A stretch of DNA of 64,000 bases from Eutypa lata (GCA_022661535.1 JAKULF010000006.1:558001-622000); one strand, 5' to 3'. Shown: positions 51,280-61,739, counted from the stretch's first letter. The notes: generated from the sequence alone by a model not told the origin. Numbers and translations: made by a program.

Positions 51280-51913
51280 GATGTGCGCCAAGAGCTTCAA
51301 TGTGTTATAACGGTCGATGCCGTCAAAGGTCTTCGTTCTTGTTTGGGAATTTGGCAGCTAGCGCGAGCGCAGCTCCGGCGATGGTGAGCCGACTGGGACT
51401 CCCCGCCGGAGATTTGGCCTTGAGGATGGGAAGCAGCAAGATAGTGAGGAGCGCGGTCGACAGATAGTTGACTTGGATAACCCCCTCGTAACTGATGCCA
51501 CGAACGGTTTCGAATGTGAGCTTGCGCACTCCCGCGTTCAAGATGACAGTGTCAAGGCGAGAAAGTTGGTCTTGAGCTTGCTGTGCAAATGCCTGAATCG
51601 AGTCGTAAGAACTTATTTTGAGTTTCTAAACTTCAATGTCTGCTTTTTGGTATAGTGCCCGCAGTTCGGAGGCAGCTGCCTCCCCCTTTTCCGGGGAGCG
51701 GACTGCGAGAATGAGGCGGGATAGCTTGAATGATAACAATTGACGCGAAGCCCCAAAACGAAGTCCAGTATTGCCTCCCGTGATTATGGCAACCCTGCCG
51801 GAGAGATCGGTTGGTGGTGGTAGAGGCTGAGGCTTGGCACGGAATTGTTTGTGGAAGAAGATATTGGGGGAAAAAGGGGTGTCCGAGGGCTCTAGATCCT
51901 TTGAGCCGACCAT
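51280..51913 (-). pseudogene. Short-chain dehydrogenase/reductase, decayed
   Basis: Relic of an NAD(P)-dependent SDR. From 51913 it reads MVGSKDLEPSDTPF, then the Rossmann segment VAIITGGNTGLRFGASRQLL; the third glycine of the TGxxxGxG motif is Arg. It continues SRLILAVRSPEKGEAAASEL, then meets TAG at 51628-51626 exactly where relatives have Trp (EVW-KLD). The same frame carries on with SYDSIQAFAQQAQDQLSRLD, VILNAG (the NNAG-like motif), VIQVNYLST and LLLPILKAKSPAGSP, to a second stop after PNKNEDL at 51323. In another frame just downstream is the active-site YxxxK (YNTLK, from about 51309), showing a frameshift or deletion. Beyond LLAHI the similarity is lost. It lies among other oxidoreductase relics. 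Confidence in the family is high; inactivation follows from the stop, frameshift and missing C-terminus. Confidence 0.85.
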
Positions 51914-52180
51914 GATGGCAATGGGATGCAGTGATGCTAGCGCCTAGAAAAGATTCGACTACGAGAGTATTACGGACTTGAGAATACGGAGAGGAAGACT
52001 AGGTGATTTGGTCAACATTAGAGATATATAGCCTCGTAGATGATGTTGATTCTAGGAGACCAGTTATGATTTTACCGTATAGACGCTATACTCAAAATGG
52101 CATACAATCTTAAACGTGAGTTATTCATGGACAATACAATCTATTCATCGCGTAACCACATCCCTATGGCTCTGGGTGTG

Positions 52181-53213
52181 TTACACATAGAGGTGGCTGA
52201 AAGCTATGCCCAAATAGGTATACAATCTCATGTTTTTCGCTTCCTTTCGGTTATTAAAAACGATGCGCTCGGCAAGCGTATTGGTAAAGACGGCAATGTT
52301 TCTCTGCTTCAAATACGGACGGAGGTACGCAGCTTGTGACGAAGAGCGAAAGCCATTGCTTTGTTTTATCGTGTTCATCTCCCATGATTGTCCCAATAGG
52401 TTGCGGTTAATGAATTGGTTTGTCTTCGGGATTCCAATGGCTCCTAGTCCCTTTGCCACCCACGTACTCCAGGATTGGGAATAGGATGCGTACGTGACAT
52501 CAAGCCCGCCTCCAGTAGACGTGTCAGCTACGTTATATTGAGGAGTTGCGTTCGCAAATCTCTCATGTGCATTAGGGGGAGAGAAATTTATCGTCCTTCG
52601 GTAATACTTCAACATATTGCTGTACGTGTATGACTCATCGCCAACCTGGTCCGCCCATCTCTCATGGGCGCCCTTAGACGTATGGGAATAAGCCATGAAG
52701 TTGATATCGCTACAGCCACCTAGCTAGACAATAGTTAGTAAAAAAGACTCAGAACAATCATACTAGCAGCAACAACACAGCTTTGACTCGATAGTAAGGG
52801 TAGCTGTGACCGTTGATCCCCTGTATGTTAACTTGTCAGTTATAAATCTACAGCACATGGTATATAAAGTGAGGGAGGGGAGTACTGACAACTTGGAGAG
52901 TAGTGTGGAATCCCCATGACATCTCAGACGTACCAAAGATGAAGTTGCCTGCATAGCCTGGAACTTGAGTCTAGTTCCCAGAGACATCCTAGGGAAATGT
53001 TCCGGCCTCCACAATGGCAACCCGAGTGGGAGGATCCTCAGTGAGTCTGTTTGCTAGCACCAAACCAGCCGTACCTCCACCTACTATCACATAGTCGAAG
53101 CCTTGACCTATCTTTGGATGGGGACAGGTCGTTGAAGGAACTCCTACCACAGAGCTACTTTGATAAAGAAGGCCAGCACCAAAGAGCAATGGCGAGGAAT
53201 AAGGAACGAGCAT
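52181..53213 (-). pseudogene. GMC (glucose-methanol-choline) oxidoreductase, N-terminal half, decayed
   Basis: Flavoenzyme relic of the alcohol/choline-oxidase type. It starts [14 protein letters not shown], a plausible signal peptide, then the FAD-binding [20 protein letters not shown] and [10 protein letters not shown]. Two in-frame TAG codons (52991-52989 and 52973-52971) interrupt the conserved DVSGNxTQVPGYAGNF block; relatives have Glu/Gln at such places. After a likely intron come QGINGHSYPYYR, a second intron with branch CTAAC and TAG, and GGCSDINFMAYSHTSKG followed by WADQVGDESYTYSNMLKYY. The frame continues to about residue 270 (AERIVFNNRKEA) and then ends; the substrate-binding and C-terminal catalytic His regions of the normal roughly 600-residue protein are absent. 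Family assignment is firm from the flavin-binding glycine motif and the SxxNFMAY-like motif. Confidence 0.85.
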
Positions 53214-54450
53214 GTTGCTACGACTTCTTAATTGTATATCTCTATAACACGACGTATGGGAGTATATGAAAAAGACCGGACAAACGTGTGTTTTGCAGAA
53301 CAGAGAGCTCTAAGTTCTTATGTTATCCGAATGACAATAATTCTAATTAGGCCAGGAAACCAAGCGACAAAGGACATTCTATATACCACATATATAGGAA
53401 CTGAGGAGACACGCAACTCAGAGGCATGGAGTCATAAAGAGCCATTTCTCACTAGTAAGCCATGATGATTATCCACGATGCACAAAGTAAGTTGAAGGTT
53501 CCCCAGCCGAATGCTGAGATAATGCGCCAAAAGATAGAAACCGTACCTCGTGATATCTCGATGGGCGTTGACTATTTAGTACCTGACTCTCAGCCAGGCT
53601 GTGAGGCTGAAAATTGTCTAGTTTCATGCTTACATCTAATTGGTAGAAAGCCGTTAACCCCTAGCAGCTCCATGTTTGTCTTCAGAAGCGTCCTGTCAAG
53701 GTTCAAGTGCTAAGTCCAGACTATGCCGTTCCTACACTCATTTTAGCGGTTAGCATCCGGGAGATACAATCTAGGCAAAGGGTCCGGAGCTAACAATTAA
53801 CTCACATGATTATATTTTACGCCTCGTTCTTTGCCCTCCGACCGAAAGGATGGTTTGAGTAACAGGCTTTGAAATAGCTTCGGTATCACGAGTTTGTGCT
53901 AAACCTAGAACGAACCCTCAGCCCTTCAGACTAGTCTTAGGTGACTTTCTCGTAGGACGAATGGGCTGAAAACTAGGCTGCGAATTAGTCTGTGCTCAAA
54001 AATAGCCCTTGATACGGGCATAACCGTCTGACATGTCTTCTTTGACTGTCAGGCAAAATTCGTACTCACTCCTAGAATTATTCATATGTGACTATCCTAA
54101 TCCTAAACTCTAGGTAATAGTCCAAGGTAGTAGTAGAGCAAACTGTTTTGATAACGTACAGTATTGATTCCTTGAAGACGAGCTATTTGGATACACTTGA
54201 ATAACTGTAAGTGACTTTTTCGTAGGAGACTTATGGTGATGAAGATAGTACACTAGGGAAATATAAGCTGCCACTTGAAGCGAAATTATGATTTGCTGCT
54301 AAGGATCGATCTTCTGTTGTTCACATTTTACGGCACGTGCAGGTTTTGATAGCATAGAATGCATTAAAGTCACCAACGTATATACCCGTTATCTTTAACT
54401 CCCTGTCTCTAAACTCCTACTAAGCCCATTTAATATCGATACGGTAACCT
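53214..54450. other. Spacer between the GMC and P450 relics
   Basis: No gene recognised. It contains a direct repeat GTGACTTTCTCGTAGGA (53941-53957) and GTGACTTTTTCGTAGGA (54211-54227), differing by one C/T. The lost 3' end of the P450 gene would have lain at its right side. Confidence 0.5.
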
Positions 54451-55734
54451 TTAATGTCGCCGTTGAACCATGCCAGGTCGCCGAAGACCATGGTTCGTCC
54501 CATCGTTCAGCCATCCCTCAGGCCGGAAAGCGAACGGGTCTGGAAAGACGTCTAGATCGTGGTGCAAATTATACGCAACACATCCTACGACGGTACTAGG
54601 CGGAAGGAGGAAGTCCCCGACGCGAAGTCCCTGGCCCTTGGGCATCACGCGCGTCAGACGTGTCGGGTTCGCCATACCTAGTCTTAGGCCTTCCTTGACG
54701 ACGGCACGTAGAAATGGCATCCCCCCCTTTCCGCTAGGCTAGCCCTATATCTCGCAAAACAAGCGGGTACGCGCGGGCCTATTCTGTACAAGATGGAAAA
54801 GGGTCGTAACTAGCATGACTGCAGTCGAGTCGGCACCTGCAAAAATGATGGCTTGGCTCTGAGCGGTAGTCTCCAGAGGAGAGACACCTGTTTGGAGGAG
54901 GCGCTCGTGGTAATAATACGGCTTCGGGACCTTCGCCCCGGCTGCCGAGCTCATGATTTGCTGAGCGAAACGATCGATCTTAGCGAACGATTCTGTGACT
55001 TGTTCACTAGCATTTAGGCGTTGGTACATGGGATATACGAGACGGAAGATGCAATTGGGGAGCAGCGAGAACCATGCCCACGATACAACAGCGTGGGCCC
55101 AGGGGTTGGCGCTAAGCTTGGCATCGCCTGACTGTCTCTCCTCGAGGGCGAGATGCCGGTTCTCGCTTAGTCCTCCATACCGCTGACCGAGCAGGTACCC
55201 TGTGATGAGGTCGATGGAAAGCCGTGCGCAGAGGTCCAATAAGTCCGTCTTGACATGAGCTTTCCTAAAGTCGGAAAGCTGGTCAACGAACTCTGCCGCA
55301 CAACTTCCAATAACCCCTTTAGGTCCGCCCGAGCGCACTTGCGCAGGCCCAAAAAGAGGCGCTACGGCTTTAGCGCGCAAGTCTCGATACTCCGTATCTC
55401 TCGCCGAAAAGATGGACGCAATAGGCCCCATGTCGAGGTTCTTGTACCGACTATCTTTCGAAAATCCACCGCCAGCTATATAAATGTCGCGGATCGACTC
55501 AAAATTCGACAGGGAAACGGAGTTAGGGGCAACCCGAAGCACCTTCGTCTTGTATACTCCATGATAGTGGCGTAGCAAGCTCGCTTCTGTTCCAAGGTAG
55601 CATACAATGTGTAGAGGTAAGGAGCTGACTTTGGCTAGGAGAGGGCCAGGTACGTGGCTAAGGGGGTGGTAACGCACTCGATACAAGACAAAGATCAGGA
55701 CCACTGTAATTACTACAGAAGTAGAAGCCAGCAT
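54451..55734 (-). pseudogene. Cytochrome P450, truncated before the heme-binding cysteine
   Basis: A 329-residue open frame starts at 55734 with a membrane anchor (SVVITVVLIFVLY) and the proline-rich hinge YHPLSHVPGPLLAKVSSLPL. It includes AGGGFSKDSRYKNLDMG, ANPWAHAVVSWAWFSLLP and the I-helix AGADSTA (normally AGxDTT). It stops at 54745 after RPARTRLFCEI. In a shifted frame (54720-54451) the K-helix ExxR (EGLRLG) and the PERF-like FRPEGWL follow, after which the sequence becomes unrelated (NHGLRRPGM...) and ends without the FxxGxRxCxG heme loop. Without the axial cysteine a P450 cannot bind heme, so the gene is taken as inactivated by a deletion around 54725-54745 and a 3' truncation. The 5' part is well preserved, so the loss looks younger than that of the neighbouring P450. 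Confidence 0.85.
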
Positions 55735-56091
55735 TTTCCCACAATAGAATATGTATATTGACTATTGGATTACCGAGGTACTACGTTCCTACCGTTTGTG
55801 AAGGATTGGCAAGTAAATCTAGATTTGCAATTTTGGGATTTCACAAGTCCTACTGAGATAGGTTCCTAGTCTAGATGAATGCCGGACCCTTGGGAGGCGT
55901 TTTACTCTGCCTCCATGTCTCACATGGCTCGTAAGGCGTTGTGAACGGTAGAGCTGGTCGTAGCCGCGCCACAAGTGATATTTATTTACTTAGGGTTGAA
56001 TGGTATTACTCGGGGTCCGTCCCAACCTTGATTGGTCAACACCCGAACTTCATGATTTCTAATGACACACTCAAGTATACTCACTTTCATA
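55735..56091. other. Head-to-head gap between two P450 relics
   Basis: 357 bp separate the start of the minus-strand P450 from the first readable codons of the plus-strand P450 relic. No gene is seen. It may include the eroded N-terminal half of the second P450, or a former bidirectional promoter. Confidence 0.4.
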
Positions 56092-56934
56092 GGCAAAGCC
56101 ATTCAGAAGAAGGCGAAGCAAGAAAAACCCGTACCTAAACTCGAGGGAAAGCCCGGCGAGAAGCCTCGTCAAAAGAAAAACTTCTTAATTAAATACATGG
56201 AACTCCAGAAAAACGACCCCAAGATATTATACTAAGAAGATATCTTAAGCTTTTTTTTTGATGCAATTAATAATCCCTAACTTAGCTCGTGCTAATGATT
56301 TACTTTTGTTAAAAGGGGCCCTTACGACGTGGGCCTCCTCCAACGTAACCGCGGGCTCGGATTTCGTAAAAACGATCATACGCACGACGATGTATAACTT
56401 ATTACGGTATCCGTATACCTTACAAGCGTTATACAAGAAATTATTAACTACGGGCGTATCGTATTCCTTTCCCAGGTACAACAAGGTGCGCAACTTGCCG
56501 TATCTGGACGCAGGCGTCCAGGAAGCCATCTACATGTACCCGCCCTTTGCGTTACCCTTCGAGCGCGTAGTTCCCAAGGGCGGTGTTTCCATCTTCGGCC
56601 ATTATATTCCCGAAGGCACAAACTTAAGGGGGAACTTTTACGCCGTTAATCGGCATAAGGGTACGTTTAAGAAGGACGCCGAATTCTGAAGGCCGGAGCG
56701 GTAGCTCGAAAAGGATAATGTACAAAAAAAGAAAGAAAAAAAGCTCGAGCAAGGCATTTTAATTATGAAATCCAACAATCATTCCGTTAATAACTGTTTG
56801 CTATATAACTCTAACGTATTATATTATCCCTCTAGTTCGGTGCTGGTAGGCGTGTCTGCATCGGGAGACACATAGGAATACTGGAAATCAAGAAGATTAT
56901 CCCTTTCCTCGTCCTCACCTACGATGTAAGTTAA
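56092..56934 (+). pseudogene. Cytochrome P450 (pisatin-demethylase-like), C-terminal half, heavily mutated
   Basis: From 56092 a lysine-rich segment reads GKAIQKKAKQEKPVPKLEGK, then KNFLIKYMELQKNDPKI. In the next frame (about 56300-56686) come an I-helix-like SSNVTAGSDFVKTIIRTTMY, LLRYPYTLQALYKKLL, PYLDAGVQEAIYMYPPFALP (K-helix with ExxR altered to EAIY) and ERVVPKGG. It continues with IFGHYIPEGTNLRG and NRHKGTF, ending KKDAEF. The following codons are TGA AGG CCG GAG CGG TAG CTC GAA (56687-56707), exactly the family's W-RPER-W-LE with both tryptophans turned into stops. A probable intron then ends CTCTAG at 56835, and the heme loop [14 protein letters not shown] is at 56836-56877, followed by [16 protein letters not shown] and a stop at 56932. 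Many lysines where relatives have Glu, and Trp-to-stop changes, are all G-to-A on this strand, as RIP produces. Confidence 0.88.
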
Positions 56935-57434
56935 ACGAAAAATTTCCAAAATCTTTTACCAGTGTGAGACATATATGGGCTAATAAGTCTAAAGATCCGC
57001 ATTGTAGACCCAGGAAGGTTCAAAGTTGAAAACTCTTGGTTCTTCTTCCAAAGGGGGTTGTTTGCTACTATTAGGAAGCGGCCCGGGGTTGCAGAGAATC
57101 TGAATCAAAGAGATGTACAATGTAAGGACAAGGCGGGTTAGTTAAGTGACGCATAGACTGAATAGTCTGTCGGAAATATAATAGATAGATGACATGAGAT
57201 TGTTAGGACGGATTTCTAGAGTTCAGTCAGGCTTGATTTATCCAAGGGGACGATGGATGGTGGGTCTACGGTGGTAATTCAGAGCTTTGATTTTTATATA
57301 TTAATACACAATGTAAATTACCAAGGTATAAATCAAACAAAGAGCAACATCATGAATAATTTCTATCTTGGTTTGCGGTGCGGGATACATACACAGCTGG
57401 CAAAAAGAGTTCGGGCTGATACTGCTTCGCTTGA

Positions 57435-57540
57435 AGCTGGCATCGAACCCTACATCTCTGGTGTGACTTGAGGCACTAGTAGACTACTACTAGAGAGCAG
57501 GCTCAGTCATACCCCTTGGCCACTCGGTTCCGGTGAAAGA
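57435..57540 (-). mobile_element. tRNA-related, SINE-like or tRNA-pseudogene sequence
   Basis: Reading the minus strand from about 57540: ACCGGAACCGAGTGGCCAAG, then GGGTATGACTGAGCC, resembles the 5' half of a class II (Leu/Ser) tRNA; TGGCCAAGGGGT (57522-57511) fits the Pol III A-box consensus with one mismatch. At 57449-57439 GGTTCGATGCC is an exact B box. The T-stem and acceptor stem do not pair, so it is not a working tRNA. A and B boxes about 60-70 bp apart, followed by unrelated sequence, is the layout of a tRNA-derived SINE head; a decayed tRNA-Leu/Ser gene is the alternative. Ends were not defined. Confidence 0.45.
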
Positions 57541-58129
57541 TCAATTTGATATTACAACCCATAGCCCTTTGATGAGTGTGCCTTGGACAATGTAATTAGT
57601 TGGTGTCCCGGTATGTATGTATGTATGTAGGTACCTAGTAGTGGTCTCACAGCAACCCAATTCCCCAACATGAAGAATATCTATTTCTTTTAGGTACACA
57701 ACTACCTTGTACGTGTACATAACCTATTTGGCCCATGGTGTCGATTGCAGCCGTTCAACCAATCCAGCGCCTTTTGGCATCTGTAAAATACTTAAAAGTA
57801 ATCTGTAATTTTCAACAACCGTATCTCACGATGATACACCAGCATTTTCGATAGGCATTTCTAGTACACCATGGGATGGGACACCCAAGCACCCTAAAGG
57901 GGCTATCGTATGCTTAAAGAGAAAAGGAATAAGGATCTAGGAACTGTGTAGATGAATTTATTTACGAGATCCCTCTCCTCCTATTTACTTGTTGTACTAG
58001 GCCACCAAAAAGAAAAAGAAAGGTATGTCTAGAAACAAAAACGCAATGATAATTGGTTCCATATATCCATACACAAAAAGACAGCCAGTTATAATGGTAG
58101 ATGAACCCCCGTTCTTCGATGCTATTAGG

Positions 58130-58160
58130 CTATGCTATGCTATGCTATGCTTTGCTATGC
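58130..58160. repeat. (CTATG)n pentanucleotide tract
   Basis: Five to six CTATG units with one CTTTG variant, in the SLD3 3' flank about 200 bp past the stop codon. Confidence 0.9.
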
Positions 58161-58362
58161 CTGATTTTCCCATGCCAGTGAATCAATCGTACATTATGTA
58201 ATACAATAATACACCGCATTGTCTTGCATTCATTATTCATCCCAGCTCCAACACCATTCATCATGAACTGATCCCCAATTCAGTTTTCGAAACCTCTCCA
58301 CCAATGGAATAGGCAAAGTAGGTATCTACTTAAGCCAACGCAGCCCAGTCCAGCCTAGCTAC

Positions 58363-61300
58363 CTAGCCAAGTTCATCAAAATCATCATCCCAACCCAGCC
58401 TCTCATAAATTGACGGCCGTCTCGGAGTCTGTGTCTGTGTCTGTCCTGCCACTGCGGTCGCCGCCGCCACCTTATTCCCACCATCTGAAGCCGTGGTCGT
58501 CTCAGCACCGGTAACAGCTACAGCTACGGATCCACCGCCACCCGCCTTAACCGGCGTAGCCACAACACACCCTTCCGGCATTCCTAGAGGCCTCTCCTGA
58601 TGATGCCGATCCAGCTGAAACGAGCGACGCGGCTTCCTCGGCGTCTCGGCCAGAGTCCCGCCACCGCCGCCGCCGCCGCTGCTAACGCCGGGCGGTGAAG
58701 ACGGCATCATCCCGATACCACTGTCGGCGTGTTGCACGAGCGGGCGGCGGCGCGGCGGCACCGCGAAATTAGGCTGTGGCATCTTCCTTGACGCGATGGG
58801 CGAGGATGCGAGGATGGCGTCGTCGTAATGGTCTTCTGATGATCGCCGCTGCTGCTGGGGAGTGACGAAGAAGTCCGTGTGTTTTAGGGCCGAGGGCCGG
58901 CCCGGTGTCGCCTCGATGTGGTGACCACCGCCGTTACCTGCTGCTGCTCCTCTCCTTCTGGAAGTAGTAGCAGTGGGTGGTAATGCTACCGGGGACTCGT
59001 CGGGGATGGCGAAGGCCGCATCACGGTTGCGCTTCCTCCTGGGTGCGGAGGACGGGATGAGCGACGAGGATGATGGGATGTGATCGGCTTCGATCGATGC
59101 CATATACGATGTCGAAGTAGCAGCAGGTTGGCTGTACGCATCCCTTGCGAGCGCATCCCTGAATCGGGTGACGCCCATTGGTGTCGCTTTGACTATGCCG
59201 CCCGGTAATCGCGGGTGTTGCGTTGGCTTCTTGGATTCTGGAGGGTTTTTAGTATCTGAAAAAGTACGGTAGTGATGGCAATATCAAACTTACTCCTTAG
59301 CTGAGACAAGCTAGTTGTCGCTCGTCTCTCGGTGGTCTCAGCCATATCTTTGCCTACCACGTCCCTATTAGGTCGTCTGATGGAGTTGATGGCATCTTGA
59401 AGCTCCGCCTTGACGATCGCTTCCTTCTGGGCCTTGTTTTCCACGGTCTTGCGCTTAATGAGGCCCGCGGTAGAGTCAACTGAAGCTCTTTCGTTGGTCT
59501 CCGAAGGCTCTTTCTTGGGTATGTTGGTCATAGATGATGGTTCGCTGGGTTCCCGTTTCAGCATCGAAGTCGAAGTTGATCTAAGCAACGCAATATAACC
59601 ACTCGGACCACGTGACATGCTTCGACGATGCTTTTCGATCTCTTTTGATAGAACTTTATCAAGCGGCTTCGCCGATTTTACCGGCACTGGTCGTTTGGCA
59701 GAAGAGCCGGGCTTGGGCTTGGACTTTACTACAACCTCCGTGTTCCTTGATTTTATTTTTGCAGATGGTGGCGCCTTGACGGGCCCTCCTAGTTTGCGAT
59801 TGATCGAATCGCACTGTTCTGGTAACCGAGCAGAAAAGCTGCAGGGACATTAGTTGAGGAAATACGACTGGTTACTGAATTCCTACTTACAATGGTACGA
59901 TCACGTCGACACAGAAGTCCTTCAGAGGATCTGACGTCGGCCTTAAAGAGTTTTGATCATCAGACTTGTGAGCAACCTGGCTGTCATCCATCATCTTGAC
60001 TTCATCTAATGCCGTAGAATGCCATATACACAGTCGATCGGCATGAACGTCAAGAAGAAAGGGGAAGTTGTGCCGGTTACGCTTCTTAACAGATATTTGT
60101 TTGGGCGTCTCTCCGTCGGCGTCGACACTTGGCAATCCTGGAAGTTGGGAATCGGCTGCATTGTCCGAAGTTCGCAAAGGCTCTAGGGCAAGGATTTCTA
60201 AAATAATAATCATTTGCAATTGAGTCTCTCGTGATCTCAAGTAAGATAGTTTATTTTTGGTTTCGTTAGGTGAGGTCGTCATCGTTTCGTCATCCTTGGG
60301 CAGTGGTTTGTGAATAGTCCACCATCTGCGAACATGCTCGTCTTCCAGAGGGTATAGACCATTCTTTCCTAGCTTCATCTTTTTCACAGTCGTCTTCTTC
60401 GTCTTGGCACTGCTATGTTCATTATCCGAGTCTTGCATGAGACTCATTTTCGAAATGATATCAGGTAGCGTCTCGCGGTATTTCTTGTCTATTTGAACAG
60501 TATTCATGACAAGAGACTTCAAAAAATCTATCAAGTCGTTCATTTCTAAGGTCGAGTCACAGTCTAAGTGGAAAGCAGCACGCGCACGAGATAGCGGACC
60601 TTTTGCGAAATATGCCAGAGAACCCTGAATCCGTTAACAAAGTAAGCCAACGAGAATATTGTTCAAACGTACCATTGAATGATATAGTGCTTCCATATAC
60701 TGGTTACGGATATTGTCGAAGATATCATTTGCCGTTGGCGGAGTAAGTGATTCGTCTGCCCTTGTACCCGGTGTTATCGATACTTGTGATTGGGGCCGAG
60801 GTATAGTGGTAGTAGGTGCAGCAACATCTTGGCTTGCCAGTGCGTTTCCATCTTGTCGTGATGTAGTATCGTCGTCTTTTGCAGGCGCCACGGATAGTTG
60901 TGTGGCTAGACTAACAGCCTGAGTTGGAGTGGACACGGATCTTGACCGAGTCGGCCTTTTCACCAATGACTGGATGGCCTCAATCGCCAACTTCCTCTTC
61001 TTGTTTTCCTTATGAAGCTGATGTGTTATTATAGGTTGCGGAATGTTGGAATCGGTGGCATGAGACGGGCGCTTCTTGATCAGGTGGCTGCAGGAGACGG
61101 TAGCAAAGTCGGATAGTGTTGTTAAATCCACCCAAGAGACCAAATGGCATAGGGAATAAAGACCATTTTCCTGTCGTTCTAATGCATATATAGTCTTGTC
61201 GCTTTCTAACCTAGCGAGAAGAACGACAGGGCGCGTTCCTACTCGCCCTTCGAGGTCTAGGATCTTGATGTTGGACTCGAAATACTGAGCAGATTCGAAA

Positions 61301-61739
61301 CTTCCGTAAGGAGAATGGAGATCAAGAAAGGATAGGCGGAGGTGTTCTCGGGGAAGAAGCATCAGGGGTTGAAGACTTCGAGGTTTGACTGAGAGATTCT
61401 GAGGGTGCGGCTATAATCTAGTTTAGTGACAGGCATTCTATGAAATCTATACATGGAGAAGGACATGGGAAAAGGAGAAAACGGGGCACCAACTTTGACT
61501 ATGATAGGGGGTTTAAGTAGGTCTTCCTCTACAGCGAAGGCATCATGACTGCGCTTTTTGGCCAGAGACTTAGTGGATGTATCGTTGTTCCCATTGCTAT
61601 TGAGGCGGTGGTCAGATGTGGGTTTGAGAATGCTTGGCCTCCTTGCCGTTGGCGTTGACGTCCTCGGTGCCGTTGACGTTCTCGATGGAGGACGCGACGC
61701 GTCTGAAGAGCCGCCGAGAATAGGAATTATGGAGGACAT
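58363..61739 (-). CDS. SLD3: DNA replication initiation regulator Sld3
   Basis: Sld3 (Treslin homolog) loads Cdc45 onto the Mcm2-7 helicase and is a key CDK target at replication origins. Five exons were assembled: 61739-61494, 61410-60673, 60624-59891, 59838-59294 and 59255-58363; 1,051 residues with every junction in phase. Exon 1 is Ser/Thr/Pro-rich (MSSIIPILGGSSDASRPPSR). Exon 2 holds LQPLMLLPREHLRLSFLDLH. The Cdc45-binding Sld3 core spans exons 3-4: FLKSLVMNTVQIDKKYRETL, KMKLGKNGLYPLEDEHVRRW, SRETQLQMIIILEILALEPL, then FFSARLPEQCDSINRKLGGP across the third intron. The C-terminal third has many SP/TP sites, as expected for CDK regulation (ATPMGVTRFRDAL, ATPGRPSAL, AETPRKPRRSFQL), and ends SIYERLGWDDDFDELG. 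Intron 1 needs a rare GTTGGT donor (61493); the other donors are GTACGT or GTAAGT. A transposable element begins 270 bp upstream. Confidence 0.9.

Larger units (their letters stand above)
56935..58362. other. Intergenic region between the P450 relic and SLD3
   Basis: No protein gene recognised. It contains a tRNA-related element (57435-57540), a (TATG)n tract at about 57611-57629 and a CTATG repeat at 58130-58160. The right end is the SLD3 3' flank. Confidence 0.55.
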
